Part shown: piece by piece, positions 18,176-25,839 of the stretch
Layout: every line of letters starts with the position of its first letter
Position numbering within the stretch: the stretch's first letter is position 1
Origin: Sphingobacteriia bacterium
Lineage (GTDB): Bacteria; Bacteroidota; Bacteroidia; Chitinophagales; Chitinophagaceae
DNA: 64,000 nucleotides
NCBI GenBank assembly: GCA_017304675.1
Contig: JAFKLS010000017.1
Coordinates: 310,001 to 374,000 of the forward strand
Direction of reading: 5' to 3'
Position numbers and translations under genes: made by a program
Notes under the pieces: generated by a model
What the model saw: only the letters and a program-made list of their open reading frames with translations
Databases searched by the model: none
What the model was told of the DNA's origin: nothing

Positions 18176-19691
18176 CAAACAAATTCAATCTGCCCTGATA
18201 TCCGTTTTCTATAAAGATGGTATTGACACTATTGCAAAAAAACTGCACAGTTTAGGAATCATCATTTATTCAACAGGGGGAACACAAAAATTTTTGGAAG
18301 ACAACCACATTCCCTGCATTCCTGTTGAGAATTTAACAACCTATCCATCCATTTTGGGCGGGAGGGTAAAAACACTGCACCCTGTTGTATTTGGGGGCAT
18401 TTTAGGCAGGCGATATGAAGAGCAGGACCTACAGGAAATGAAGCAATTTAATATTCCTGAAATTGACCTGGTGATTGTTGATTTATACCCATTTGAAGAA
18501 ACCCTGAAAAATACATCAGAAGAAAAACTGATTATTGAAAAAATTGATATTGGCGGGCCAAGCATGATACGTGCCGCTGCCAAAAATTTTAAAGATGTGG
18601 TAGTGGTGGCAGCAAAAGAAGATTATGCTTCTTTAGAAAATTTATTGAACGAACAGAGTGGCTCAACAACTATTGAGCAACGTAAAACATTTGCCTCAAA
18701 AGCATTTCAGGTGGTAATGAATTACGATATTGCCATTAACAATTATTTTAACCCAGAAAATACCGCAACGCAAACCAATACTGCCAAACAAGTATTGCGT
18801 TACGGAGAAAACCCCCATCAGCAGGCAACATTTTTTGGTAACCTGGGCGAACTCTTTACTCAACTAAATGGCAAGGAGCTTTCTTATAACAACCTGGTAG
18901 ACGTTGATGCAGCCGTACAATTGATTGGTGAATTTGAAAACGGAACGGCAGAAAAAACATTCGCCATTATTAAACATACCAACGTTTGTGGAATTGCACA
19001 AAGAAACGCTGTAAAAGAAGCATGGGATACTGCGCTGGCAGGAGACCCTGAAAGTGCTTTTGGAGGCGTGCTCGTTTGCAACGGAGTTATTGACCTTACT
19101 ACCGCTAACGCCATTAACGAAATTTTCTTTGAAGTATTAATTGCACCTTCTTTTAATGCAGATGCTCTACAGGTTTTGAAGAGCAAGAAAAACAGGATTT
19201 TACTTGAATTGAAAACGGAGAAGCTAACAGTGAAAAATCAAAGTAAAACAGTTTTAAATGGCATTTTATCTCAACAAACTGATGAAGGCAATTATGCAGA
19301 ATGGAAAGAAGTAGGCGGAAGGCAAACATCTGCCGAAGAAAAGGCAGATCTTGAATTTGCAAACATTGTTTGTAAACATTTAAAAAGTAATGCCATTGCA
19401 TTGGTAAAAAACAAGCAACTGATAGGTAAGGGTTGCGGGCAAACATCCCGTATAGATGCATTACGCCATGCCATTGAAAAAGCCAATCAGTTTAAATTTG
19501 AATTAAACGGGGCAGTATTGGCAAGCGATGCCTTCTTTCCGTTTAACGATTGCGTACAAATAGCACATGCAGGGGGCGTGCAAGCATTTATTCAACCTGG
19601 CGGCTCTATCAGAGATAAAGACAGTATTGATTATTGTGTAACCAATAATTTGGCAATGGTTATTACAGGCACAAGGCATTTCAGGCATTAA
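18141..19691 (+). CDS. purH: Bifunctional AICAR transformylase / IMP cyclohydrolase
   Basis: A 516-aa enzyme for the last two steps of IMP synthesis: formyl transfer from 10-formyl-tetrahydrofolate to AICAR, then ring closure. The N-terminal MGS-like cyclohydrolase domain (about 15-150) shows ALISVFYKDG, STGGTQKFLED and LGGRVKTLHPVVFGG. The transformylase domain (about 155-516) shows RYGENPHQQATF, AIIKHTNVCGIA and a C-terminal VITGTRHFRH. The first 13 residues (MANSNTPSGVGGK) are not normal PurH sequence: they are translated from a repeat element. The next gene converges on it across a strong terminator. Confidence 0.95.
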   Translation: MANSNTPSGVGGKQIQSALISVFYKDGIDTIAKKLHSLGIIIYSTGGTQKFLEDNHIPCIPVENLTTYPSILGGRVKTLHPVVFGGILGRRYEEQDLQEMKQFNIPEIDLVIVDLYPFEETLKNTSEEKLIIEKIDIGGPSMIRAAAKNFKDVVVVAAKEDYASLENLLNEQSGSTTIEQRKTFASKAFQVVMNYDIAINNYFNPENTATQTNTAKQVLRYGENPHQQATFFGNLGELFTQLNGKELSYNNLVDVDAAVQLIGEFENGTAEKTFAIIKHTNVCGIAQRNAVKEAWDTALAGDPESAFGGVLVCNGVIDLTTANAINEIFFEVLIAPSFNADALQVLKSKKNRILLELKTEKLTVKNQSKTVLNGILSQQTDEGNYAEWKEVGGRQTSAEEKADLEFANIVCKHLKSNAIALVKNKQLIGKGCGQTSRIDALRHAIEKANQFKFELNGAVLASDAFFPFNDCVQIAHAGGVQAFIQPGGSIRDKDSIDYCVTNNLAMVITGTRHFRH

Positions 19692-19715
19692 TTCAAAAAA
19701 AGAAGCTTTTCAATA

Positions 19716-19755
19716 AAAACACCCTTCCGTTTTATAAGAACGGAAGGGTGTTTCA
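19716..19755. terminator. Bidirectional intrinsic terminator after purH
   Basis: Near-perfect stem AAACACCCTTCCGTT / AACGGAAGGGTGTTT with a short TTATAAG loop between converging genes. Confidence 0.88.
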
Positions 19756-19783
19756 TTTAATACCCTGATTTATACAAAATGCA

Positions 19784-21157
19784 TTAATGCTTACTTTTCT
19801 CCTGCCACATTTGATTGAATGTTTTTGAACCGAAATTCAAATCTGCACGGTTCTTCGTCCACGCAGTGAATATTTTATTTACAATCCTGTTTTTCAATTT
19901 ACCGCTTCCCATATTCATCATCTTCCTGTTCAACATGGCAGCTTTCCATCCTTTCCAGGCCAATCTTTCCGCCAATATACTGGTACCTTCCGCAACTGCT
20001 TCATACCTGTTTTCTAACAAAAGCTCGTGCAGGCTTATTCTCATTGGGCAAACTTCGGTACAATTACCACAGAGAGAAGAAGCATAACTTAAATGTTTAT
20101 AATCATTTATTTTTTTTAGGTGTGGGGTGATAACGCTGCCTATTGGCCCGCTGTAAGTTGTTTCGTAAGCATGGCCGCCAATATTTTTATATACCGGGCA
20201 GGCATTTAAACAAGCGCCGCAACGAATACAATATAAGGCCTCTCTGGTTATTGGGTTGGCCAGTAAATTGGTTCTTCCATTGTCTAAAAGAATAACATAC
20301 ATTTCTTCCGGCCCGTCTGTTTCGTTGTCTTGTTTTGGCCCGCTAACAATCGTGTTGTACGAAGTAATTTTTTGCCCTGTTCCATAAGTTGCCAGTAAGG
20401 GCCAAAACAAGCCCAGATCGTTAACAGAGGGAATCATTTTTTCAATGCCAACAATTACAATATGTGTTTTAGGCCAGGCACAGCTTAAGCGTGCATTCCC
20501 TTCATTTTCTGTAACAGCTATCGCGCCAATATCGGCAATAATAAAATTGGCTCCTGTAACACCCACTTCTGCCTGCAGATATTTTTCACGAAGTTTTTGT
20601 CTTGCAATCAATGTTAACTCTTCAGGAGATAAACCACCGGGAACACCCAGTTTATCTGCAAACAAACGGGCAATATCTTCCTTACTTTTATGCATGGCTG
20701 GTGTTACAATGTGATAAGGAGGTTCACCATCGAGTTGTTGAATATATTCGCCCAAATCTGTTTCAACACTTTCAATACCGTTATCTTCCAAATATTTATT
20801 CAGGTGAATTTCTTCGGTAACCATACTTTTGCTCTTTACCAACGTACTGCAGTTTTTTGCTTTACATATTTTTCCCACTTCTTCTAAAGCCTGTGCTGCA
20901 TCTTCTGCCCAAATTACCCTGGCACCACGGGCAGTAATTGTTTTTTCAAACAGTTCTAAATGTTTATCCAATTGCTCAATAGCTCTCCACTTAATATTTT
21001 TTGCCCTTTCTCTTGCAAGCATTACATTATCAAACTGGGCTTTGCCCAAGGGCACAGTTGCATTGTATTTACCAATATTGAAATTGATCTTTCTGCGATG
21101 ATCCAGGTCGGCAGCCTTAATGGTGCTTTTTGCTATAAATGAAGAGGCATTGCTCAT
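19784..21157 (-). CDS. lutB: LutB/LldF-type iron-sulfur protein of lactate oxidation
   Basis: A 457-aa protein of the LutB/YkgF family, the iron-sulfur subunit of the LutABC L-lactate oxidation complex. A DUF162-like N-terminal part (about 60-300, with VTGANFIIADIGAIAVTENEGNARL) is followed by two cysteine clusters: C310, C313, C316, C320 (CIRCGACLNACP) and C363, C366, C370 (CGNCTEVCP), typical of two 4Fe-4S sites. LutA and LutC, normally next to it, are not present on either side: downstream is a DUF3109 gene and upstream is purH. The partners may lie elsewhere, or the protein may serve another oxidase. A degenerate heptanucleotide array precedes the start. Confidence 0.88.
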   Translation of the reverse strand: MSNASSFIAKSTIKAADLDHRRKINFNIGKYNATVPLGKAQFDNVMLARERAKNIKWRAIEQLDKHLELFEKTITARGARVIWAEDAAQALEEVGKICKAKNCSTLVKSKSMVTEEIHLNKYLEDNGIESVETDLGEYIQQLDGEPPYHIVTPAMHKSKEDIARLFADKLGVPGGLSPEELTLIARQKLREKYLQAEVGVTGANFIIADIGAIAVTENEGNARLSCAWPKTHIVIVGIEKMIPSVNDLGLFWPLLATYGTGQKITSYNTIVSGPKQDNETDGPEEMYVILLDNGRTNLLANPITREALYCIRCGACLNACPVYKNIGGHAYETTYSGPIGSVITPHLKKINDYKHLSYASSLCGNCTEVCPMRISLHELLLENRYEAVAEGTSILAERLAWKGWKAAMLNRKMMNMGSGKLKNRIVNKIFTAWTKNRADLNFGSKTFNQMWQEKSKH

Positions 21158-21165
21158 AAATAAAA

Positions 21166-21203
21166 ATGAATTGTAAATAATAAATATTGAACAATGATAA
21201 TAT
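21166..21203. repeat. Degenerate heptanucleotide repeat upstream of lutB
   Basis: On the minus strand the units read TATCATT, GTTCAAT, ATTTATT, ATTTACA, ATTCATT. The period of seven is visible but the composition is AT-rich, so chance contributes. Confidence 0.4.
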
Positions 21204-21251
21204 GCTACTTGAAACGCCGTTTGGTTTATTTGCTTTCCTTAGACTTTATAC

Positions 21252-21833
21252 TTATTTTTTCAATTGCTCTGCAGCAGCTTCCAAGCCTTCATAAAATATT
21301 TCTCCATATTGTCTAATGATGGCTTCCTTTAAAAATTTATACACAGGCATTTTTAATTTTTTTCCCAACAAACATGCCGGGTTACATAAAGTTTCTCTCG
21401 GTTCGTAATTAACAAACTCTATTTCTGCATCTTGTTTACTCTTAGAAATCTTGATAGGGTATAAATGGCAACTGATTGGTTTCTTCCATTTTAATTTACC
21501 ATCGTAATAAGCCTGTTCAATTGCACAAAGAATAACACCTTTCTTATCTCTGAAGCCATAAGCACAGATACCACTGCCAATTGTTGGAGTTACCCAGCCA
21601 AACTCTTTGTCGTAAATATATTTTCCTTTTCGTTCTACTTCTTTAATGCCTTCCCCGGTCATATAAGGTTTTATCACTTCAAATTCATTTGCAAGAATAT
21701 CCAGCTCCTCTTTTGTTAAGGGGGCGCCTGCATCACCTTCTTCACAGCAACCACCTTTACATTTTGCCAGGTCGCAAACAAATTGTTCCTGCAATACCTC
21801 GTCGCTCACAAGTTTATTGTCAATAGCAATCAT
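21252..21833 (-). CDS. DUF3109 family protein
   Basis: A 193-aa cytoplasmic protein of the DUF3109 family, common in Bacteroidota and without assigned function. It is rich in cysteines at conserved-looking places: C20, C25, C29 and C30 (CDLAKCKGGCCEEGDAGAP), then single cysteines in GSGICAYGF, GVILCAIEQA, KKPISCHLYPI and ETLCNPACLLG. The pattern resembles metal- or cluster-binding proteins such as the YkgJ-type CxxxCxxCC family, but binding is inference. It sits downstream of gldD with an 18-nt gap and is probably co-transcribed with the gld genes. Confidence 0.85.
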   Translation of the reverse strand: MIAIDNKLVSDEVLQEQFVCDLAKCKGGCCEEGDAGAPLTKEELDILANEFEVIKPYMTGEGIKEVERKGKYIYDKEFGWVTPTIGSGICAYGFRDKKGVILCAIEQAYYDGKLKWKKPISCHLYPIKISKSKQDAEIEFVNYEPRETLCNPACLLGKKLKMPVYKFLKEAIIRQYGEIFYEGLEAAAEQLKK

Positions 21834-21851
21834 TCGTAATTTTTTACAAAG

Positions 21852-22547
21852 TTAATGAGCCTTCCACTGAAAAGTGTTAATCAAATGCAGCATATCTTCT
21901 TTTAAGAATCGATTTACCGGGGCTAAAGAATCTGCATTGGGTGTAGCATCAAAATACAAAGCGCCGCGCAAAAAATGCCTTACAGAATCGGTGAGTAAGA
22001 ATTGATTGGCTGTTGCTGCATCGCCGCCAATTCTAAATGCCGTTCCACTAATACCATGTATTGTTTTAAAAACACTATCTTCTATTGAGATTGCTTTACT
22101 GCTATGTTTATACGTGAGCTCGTAAGAGCCGTTAACCAGTTTATCAAGTGTATTAACAGCTACAGAATCTATATAAACGCCTTTGCCGGATTTTATTTTG
22201 TAAGTGGCTTTGCCGCCAATAATATTGTAGCTTATATAAATTCTTCCGCTAAACTGGGGGAAATCTATATTAATCCACCAAGGATTTTCCGGACTCTCAC
22301 CAAAGAAACTGGTATCTTTTACAATGTTTGCATATGCAGGATATTCGAAACTATAAGGATAGCCCGGTTGATTAAAAAGCAGGTATTTTTTTTCGGGAAA
22401 ACTTATCTTAAAGTAGCCTTTTGGTTTTGCAGTAAATGTACTGTTGCAGGAAAAGAAGACTATAGACCACAGACCATAGACCATCGTTTTTTTAAACCCT
22501 GACAATTTATTATTGCCTTTTGCTTTTTGCCTTTTGCTCATTCTCAC
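21852..22547 (-). CDS. gldD: Gliding motility lipoprotein GldD
   Basis: A lipoprotein of about 230 aa required for gliding and type IX secretion in Flavobacterium by family knowledge. The GldD body is recognised from KPKGYFKISFPEKKY, FEYPAYANI, WWINIDFPQFSGRIYISY and the C-terminal RHFLRGALYFDATPNADS. The lipobox is FFSC with the modified cysteine near residue 34. A GTG at 22547 overlaps the gldE stop by two nt; an ATG at 22541 is equally possible. Unusually, the N-terminus is made of repeat DNA: the ATG lies in a heptanucleotide array (22514-22541) and the hydrophobic core MVYGLWSIV is encoded by a second array (22458-22485). Confidence 0.88.
   Translation of the reverse strand: MRMSKRQKAKGNNKLSGFKKTMVYGLWSIVFFSCNSTFTAKPKGYFKISFPEKKYLLFNQPGYPYSFEYPAYANIVKDTSFFGESPENPWWINIDFPQFSGRIYISYNIIGGKATYKIKSGKGVYIDSVAVNTLDKLVNGSYELTYKHSSKAISIEDSVFKTIHGISGTAFRIGGDAATANQFLLTDSVRHFLRGALYFDATPNADSLAPVNRFLKEDMLHLINTFQWKAH
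22458..22485. repeat. Heptanucleotide array GACCATA type inside gldD
   Basis: Four units: GACTATA, GACCACA, GACCATA, GACCATC. On the coding strand they encode the hydrophobic core of the GldD signal peptide. Confidence 0.8.
22514..22541. repeat. Heptanucleotide array TGCCTTT type covering the gldD start
   Basis: Four units: TGCCTTT, TGCTTTT, TGCCTTT, TGCTCAT. The last unit contains the complement of an ATG start of gldD; the others encode its basic SKRQKAKG leader. Confidence 0.8.
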
Positions 22548-23869
22548 TCTTCCGTTTGCGGTTTAATGGTAACTTTTATTTTATTAAGCCTTGTTCGTTC
22601 TGCTTCCAAAACAGTGAAATCAAAATCACCGGAACTTACTACCTGGTTAACAACAGGTATTTCTCCGGCTATTTCTAAAACTAGCCCGGCAAGTGAATCA
22701 CTCTCCCCTTTTACAATATCAAAAGTATCGGCACTTAATTGCATTATTTTGCAAACATCGTTAATCATGGTTCTGCCTTCAAACACATAATTGTAATCAT
22801 CAATTTTGTTGTGATTAGATTCTTCATCATCAAATTCGTCTTTAATATCGCCTATCACTTCTTCTAAAATATCTTCCAGTGTTACAATACCACTGGTACC
22901 GCCAAACTCATCTACCACAACTGCAAAATGAATGTGTTTGCTTTGAAACTCTCTTAACAGGTCTTCTATCAGTTTCTGTTCATGCACAAAGTAAGGTGGG
23001 CGAATTAATTTGTGCCAGTCAAAGCTGTCTGTTTCCTCAATATACGGAATAAGGTCTTTGGTATGAATGATACCTGTTACTTCATCAAGATCATCTTTAT
23101 AAATAGGAATACGACTATAGTGTACTTCGCGTACTTTTCCCATAACTTCTTTAAAGGACGATTCATAGGCAATACCGCTAACATCTAACCTTGTTTTCAT
23201 TATTTGTTTAACCGTAATGTTTCCAAACTTCAAAATACCTTTTAAGATATTTTTTTCATTTTCATTCGTTCCCGTATCGGTAATATCAATGGCGTGATAC
23301 AGCTCCTCGTTGGTAATGGTGGTATTATTTTTTTTCGATAACCTTCTTTCAATAATATCGCTGTATTTCACAAGGCTTTTACTTAACCTTTTAAAGAGGT
23401 ATTGAATAAACTCTATAATAGGGGCCATTTCCTTTGCAAAGCGAATATTGTTCTGTGCCGCCAGTATTTTAGGCATTACTTCGCCAAATAATACCAATAA
23501 AAAAGTAACTGCTACAACTTTTATTAAAAATTCTATCCATTCAAAAGCAGTACCGAACTGAAAGAGTTCATCAATTAAAATATTAGAGATAATAATAATG
23601 GCAATATTAATAAAGCTATTGGCTATTAATAAAGATGCCAGTAATATTTTAGGTTGATCCAGCAGAAAGAGGATCCGTTTGTATGACTGTTGTTGCTTGG
23701 TTTTTAAAAGATTGATGTCTTTATACGTTAAGGAAAAGAAAGCAACCTCAGCTCCGCTGATAATAAAAGACAGAAATAATAAACACAATAACAATACAAT
23801 CAGTACTGTTGTGCCTTGTGTATTAATGGTACCTGGAAATATATCTATCAAAACCGAGTGATAATCCAA
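22544..23869 (-). CDS. gldE: Gliding motility-associated protein GldE (CNNM/CBS family)
   Basis: A 441-aa membrane protein of the CNNM/CorC-like class. An N-terminal CNNM domain with about four hydrophobic segments (about 20-190) is followed by two CBS motifs (about 205-330, with VKQIMKTRLDVSGI and FAVVVDEFGGTSGIVTLEDI) and a C-terminal transporter-associated domain (about 345-440, YNYVFEGRTMINDVCKIM). GldE is encoded directly before GldD in Bacteroidota and supports the gliding machinery. The only available start is a TTG at 23869, because a stop lies six codons upstream. It overlaps the gldD start, so the two are translationally coupled; ssb lies 64 nt upstream. Confidence 0.9.
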   Translation of the reverse strand: MDYHSVLIDIFPGTINTQGTTVLIVLLLCLLFLSFIISGAEVAFFSLTYKDINLLKTKQQQSYKRILFLLDQPKILLASLLIANSFINIAIIIISNILIDELFQFGTAFEWIEFLIKVVAVTFLLVLFGEVMPKILAAQNNIRFAKEMAPIIEFIQYLFKRLSKSLVKYSDIIERRLSKKNNTTITNEELYHAIDITDTGTNENEKNILKGILKFGNITVKQIMKTRLDVSGIAYESSFKEVMGKVREVHYSRIPIYKDDLDEVTGIIHTKDLIPYIEETDSFDWHKLIRPPYFVHEQKLIEDLLREFQSKHIHFAVVVDEFGGTSGIVTLEDILEEVIGDIKDEFDDEESNHNKIDDYNYVFEGRTMINDVCKIMQLSADTFDIVKGESDSLAGLVLEIAGEIPVVNQVVSSGDFDFTVLEAERTRLNKIKVTIKPQTEE

Positions 23870-23933
23870 TCTGATTTGTTTTAATTAGCAATAGCAGCTT
23901 TTCAGCAACGCAGCAAATGTATTTAAACTAATC

Positions 23934-24365
23934 TTAAAATGGCAAGCTTTCGCTGCTATCTGTATCTGTTATCGGCCCGTTTGGGTCATCGCCCATAAAG
24001 CCTTCCATATTTTCTCCACCGTTATGGCCATCTGTTCGTTTGTCTAACATAATCAGATTATCGCCTACTACTTCCGTAGCAAATTTTTTATTCCCTTCCT
24101 TATCTTCCCAACTCCTGGTGCGTAATCTGCCTTCAACATAAATTAAACTGCCTTTATGCAAATATTTTTGAGCAAGCTCTGCCAATCCACGCCACAGAAC
24201 AACAGTATGCCATTCTGTTTGAGAAACCAGCTTACCGTTTCTGTCTTTATATGTTTCAGTGGTAGCTAATGGAAATTTTGCAACAGCAATATTTCCCTCC
24301 AAATGTTGCAATTCCGGGGTTTTACCCAAATTACCAATCAACATTACTCTGTTTACGCCTCTCAT
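23934..24365 (-). CDS. ssb: Single-stranded DNA-binding protein
   Basis: A 143-aa SSB. An OB-fold (about 1-110) begins RGVNRVMLIGNLGKTPELQ and contains WHTVVLWRGLAELAQKYLHKG and VEGRLRTRSW. A short Gly/Asn/Asp linker leads to the acidic tip SSESLPF, the usual partner-binding tail. The protein coats single-stranded DNA in replication, repair and recombination. The ssb-gldE-gldD order is a conserved Bacteroidota arrangement. Confidence 0.95.
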   Translation of the reverse strand: MRGVNRVMLIGNLGKTPELQHLEGNIAVAKFPLATTETYKDRNGKLVSQTEWHTVVLWRGLAELAQKYLHKGSLIYVEGRLRTRSWEDKEGNKKFATEVVGDNLIMLDKRTDGHNGGENMEGFMGDDPNGPITDTDSSESLPF

Positions 24366-24484
24366 ATGCTATTATTTTAAGTGCATGAATGATTTGCTGT
24401 TCTTAAAATTAGCTTTTTTTCAATAAAATTCAATCCTGCGCAAAATTTTATATTACGGATAACTTTTTACCGTTTGTTACCTTA

Positions 24485-24907
24485 CTAAGGTTTAATAAGT
24501 ACAATGGTACCGGCAATGATTAATAAAGCACCTACTATAAGTTTAGGTGTAATGGGTTCTTTTAATAAATAGTACGAGAGCATAAATGTTACCAGAATGC
24601 TTCCTTTGTCTATTGTAGAAAGCACCGAAACATTGGCTGTACGCATGGCTTTAAAGAAAAATATCCAGTAAACAGCAGTAGCTACACCGGCGAGTATAAA
24701 CCAGAACAAAGCTTTCTGTGGAATAGCTTTTACATTTTTCAATGCGCCGGAAGCAATGGCGTTAAGAGCTACAATTAAAAACAGGATGCCTGTTCTTATT
24801 AATAATGCAATGTTCTCATTGGCATCTTTCATGCCCATTTTGGCAAAAACCAAAGCAGCACCACCTGTTAGTGTAGATAGAATTGCATAAAACATCCATG
24901 GTTGCAT
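24485..24907 (-). CDS. EamA-family small transporter (single DMT repeat)
   Basis: A 140-aa membrane protein with five hydrophobic segments, matching one EamA repeat rather than the usual two (about 300 aa). Typical features are FAKMGMKDANENIALLIRT at the N-terminus and LSYYLLKEPITPKLIVGALLIIAGTIVLI at the C-terminus. Single-repeat EamA proteins are found in Bacteroidota and probably work as dimers. The substrate is unknown; the family exports amino acids, nucleosides or other metabolites. Separate from the ssb-gld unit by 120 nt. Confidence 0.85.
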   Translation of the reverse strand: MQPWMFYAILSTLTGGAALVFAKMGMKDANENIALLIRTGILFLIVALNAIASGALKNVKAIPQKALFWFILAGVATAVYWIFFFKAMRTANVSVLSTIDKGSILVTFMLSYYLLKEPITPKLIVGALLIIAGTIVLIKP

Positions 24908-25180
24908 ATAAATAAATTAGGATTAAGAGTTGGTTTTGGTAATCAAAAATAGCCTCCATTCATCACTTTATAAAACCATTTATACTTTACTGATTAAAAA
25001 ATATTTTTATTAATTTATTGATTATCAATTATTTAAGATAATTATAGAACTACATCACAACCTATTACTAAAAAAAACTTGGTACTTTGTGTTGCATAGT
25101 ACTAAAAAATACCCATCTTTGTGTTGTCAATCGATAAACAGAACATCGAAAAAAAATTTAAAACAATTAAAAATACTTTT

Positions 25181-25372
25181 ATGAAGCTTGAAAAAAACAT
25201 GTTTACCAACCTGAATAAAACAGAAGTAAACGAATTAACAAAAGAAGTTAAAGAAACCATTGCTTTAGATTATCAGGCCCAGGCGCCAAAAGCAGCATTT
25301 TGTGTGGCAGATTTATGGAACATACAAAAGATGAAAAAAGTAAGAGCCTACAGGAGAGAAATAATAGGCTGA
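25181..25372 (+). CDS. Small conserved-looking protein, about 63 aa, unknown function
   Basis: The ATG at 25181 gives MKLEKNMFTNLNKTEVNELTKEVKETI and a C-terminal basic half with ADLWNIQKMKKVRAYRR. An upstream GTG would add 20 lysine-rich residues. The xLWNIQ...R.RR ending recalls small Bacteroidota proteins found next to regulators, but I cannot name the family. A 7/8 match to the -7 box (CATCTTTG, 25114-25121) with TGTTGC about 19 nt upstream lies before it, which would favour a leader of about 55 nt. It precedes the PadR regulator and could be part of the same operon. Confidence 0.6.
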   Translation: MKLEKNMFTNLNKTEVNELTKEVKETIALDYQAQAPKAAFCVADLWNIQKMKKVRAYRREIIG

Positions 25373-25454
25373 GAAATAACATTATTAACGGCCTGCCATG
25401 CTGCCTGTCTTTAACCACTGCACAGTATGGCACACCAACCAAAAACGCCAGATT

Positions 25455-25820
25455 ATGGATATTCAAAACACTCAAAGTCAAATGCGGAAGGGCGTACTGG
25501 AGTTTTGCATTTTAAGCATTATTAAAAAAGGGGAGGTTTACCCAAGTGATATTGCCGAACAAATGAAAGCTGCCAATTTAAATATTCTGGAAGGTACACT
25601 GTACCCTTTGTTAACAAGATTAAAAAATGCAGGCTTTTTAACTTACAGATGGGTAGAAAGCAGTAGCGGCCCGCCCCGAAAATATTTTGTGATGACCGAT
25701 AACGGCCTGGAGTTTTACCTGGAATTGGAAAAAACCTGGAAAGAGCTTGCTGATGCAGTAAACGCTATTACAAATAATCAGGGTATAACGGTTATCCAAG
25801 AAAATACCTCCCAACCTTAA
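25455..25820 (+). CDS. PadR-family transcriptional regulator
   Basis: A 121-aa winged-helix regulator starting at ATG 25455 (MDIQNTQSQMRKGVLEFCIL). The PadR domain covers residues 10-100 with ILEGTLYPLLTRLKNAGFL and the wing SSSGPPRKYFVMTDNG. PadR proteins repress nearby genes and respond to ligands or envelope stress. It ends 19 nt before the PspC-domain gene; PadR-PspC pairs are common in Bacteroidota, where PadR probably controls the operon. The signal is unknown. Confidence 0.9.
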   Translation: MDIQNTQSQMRKGVLEFCILSIIKKGEVYPSDIAEQMKAANLNILEGTLYPLLTRLKNAGFLTYRWVESSSGPPRKYFVMTDNGLEFYLELEKTWKELADAVNAITNNQGITVIQENTSQP

Positions 25821-25839
25821 CCAAATAAAAGAACTGATC

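Noticed and set aside
20445-20714. Plus-strand frames opposite lutB
   Set aside because: Antisense to an intact iron-sulfur protein gene with conserved cysteine clusters.
22458-22541. CRISPR-like array
   Set aside because: Units are only seven nt and directly adjacent, without spacers; no cas genes in the window.
25398-25454. Longer start for PadR
   Set aside because: The 19 extra residues have no family resemblance; the ATG at 25455 gives the normal PadR N-terminus.
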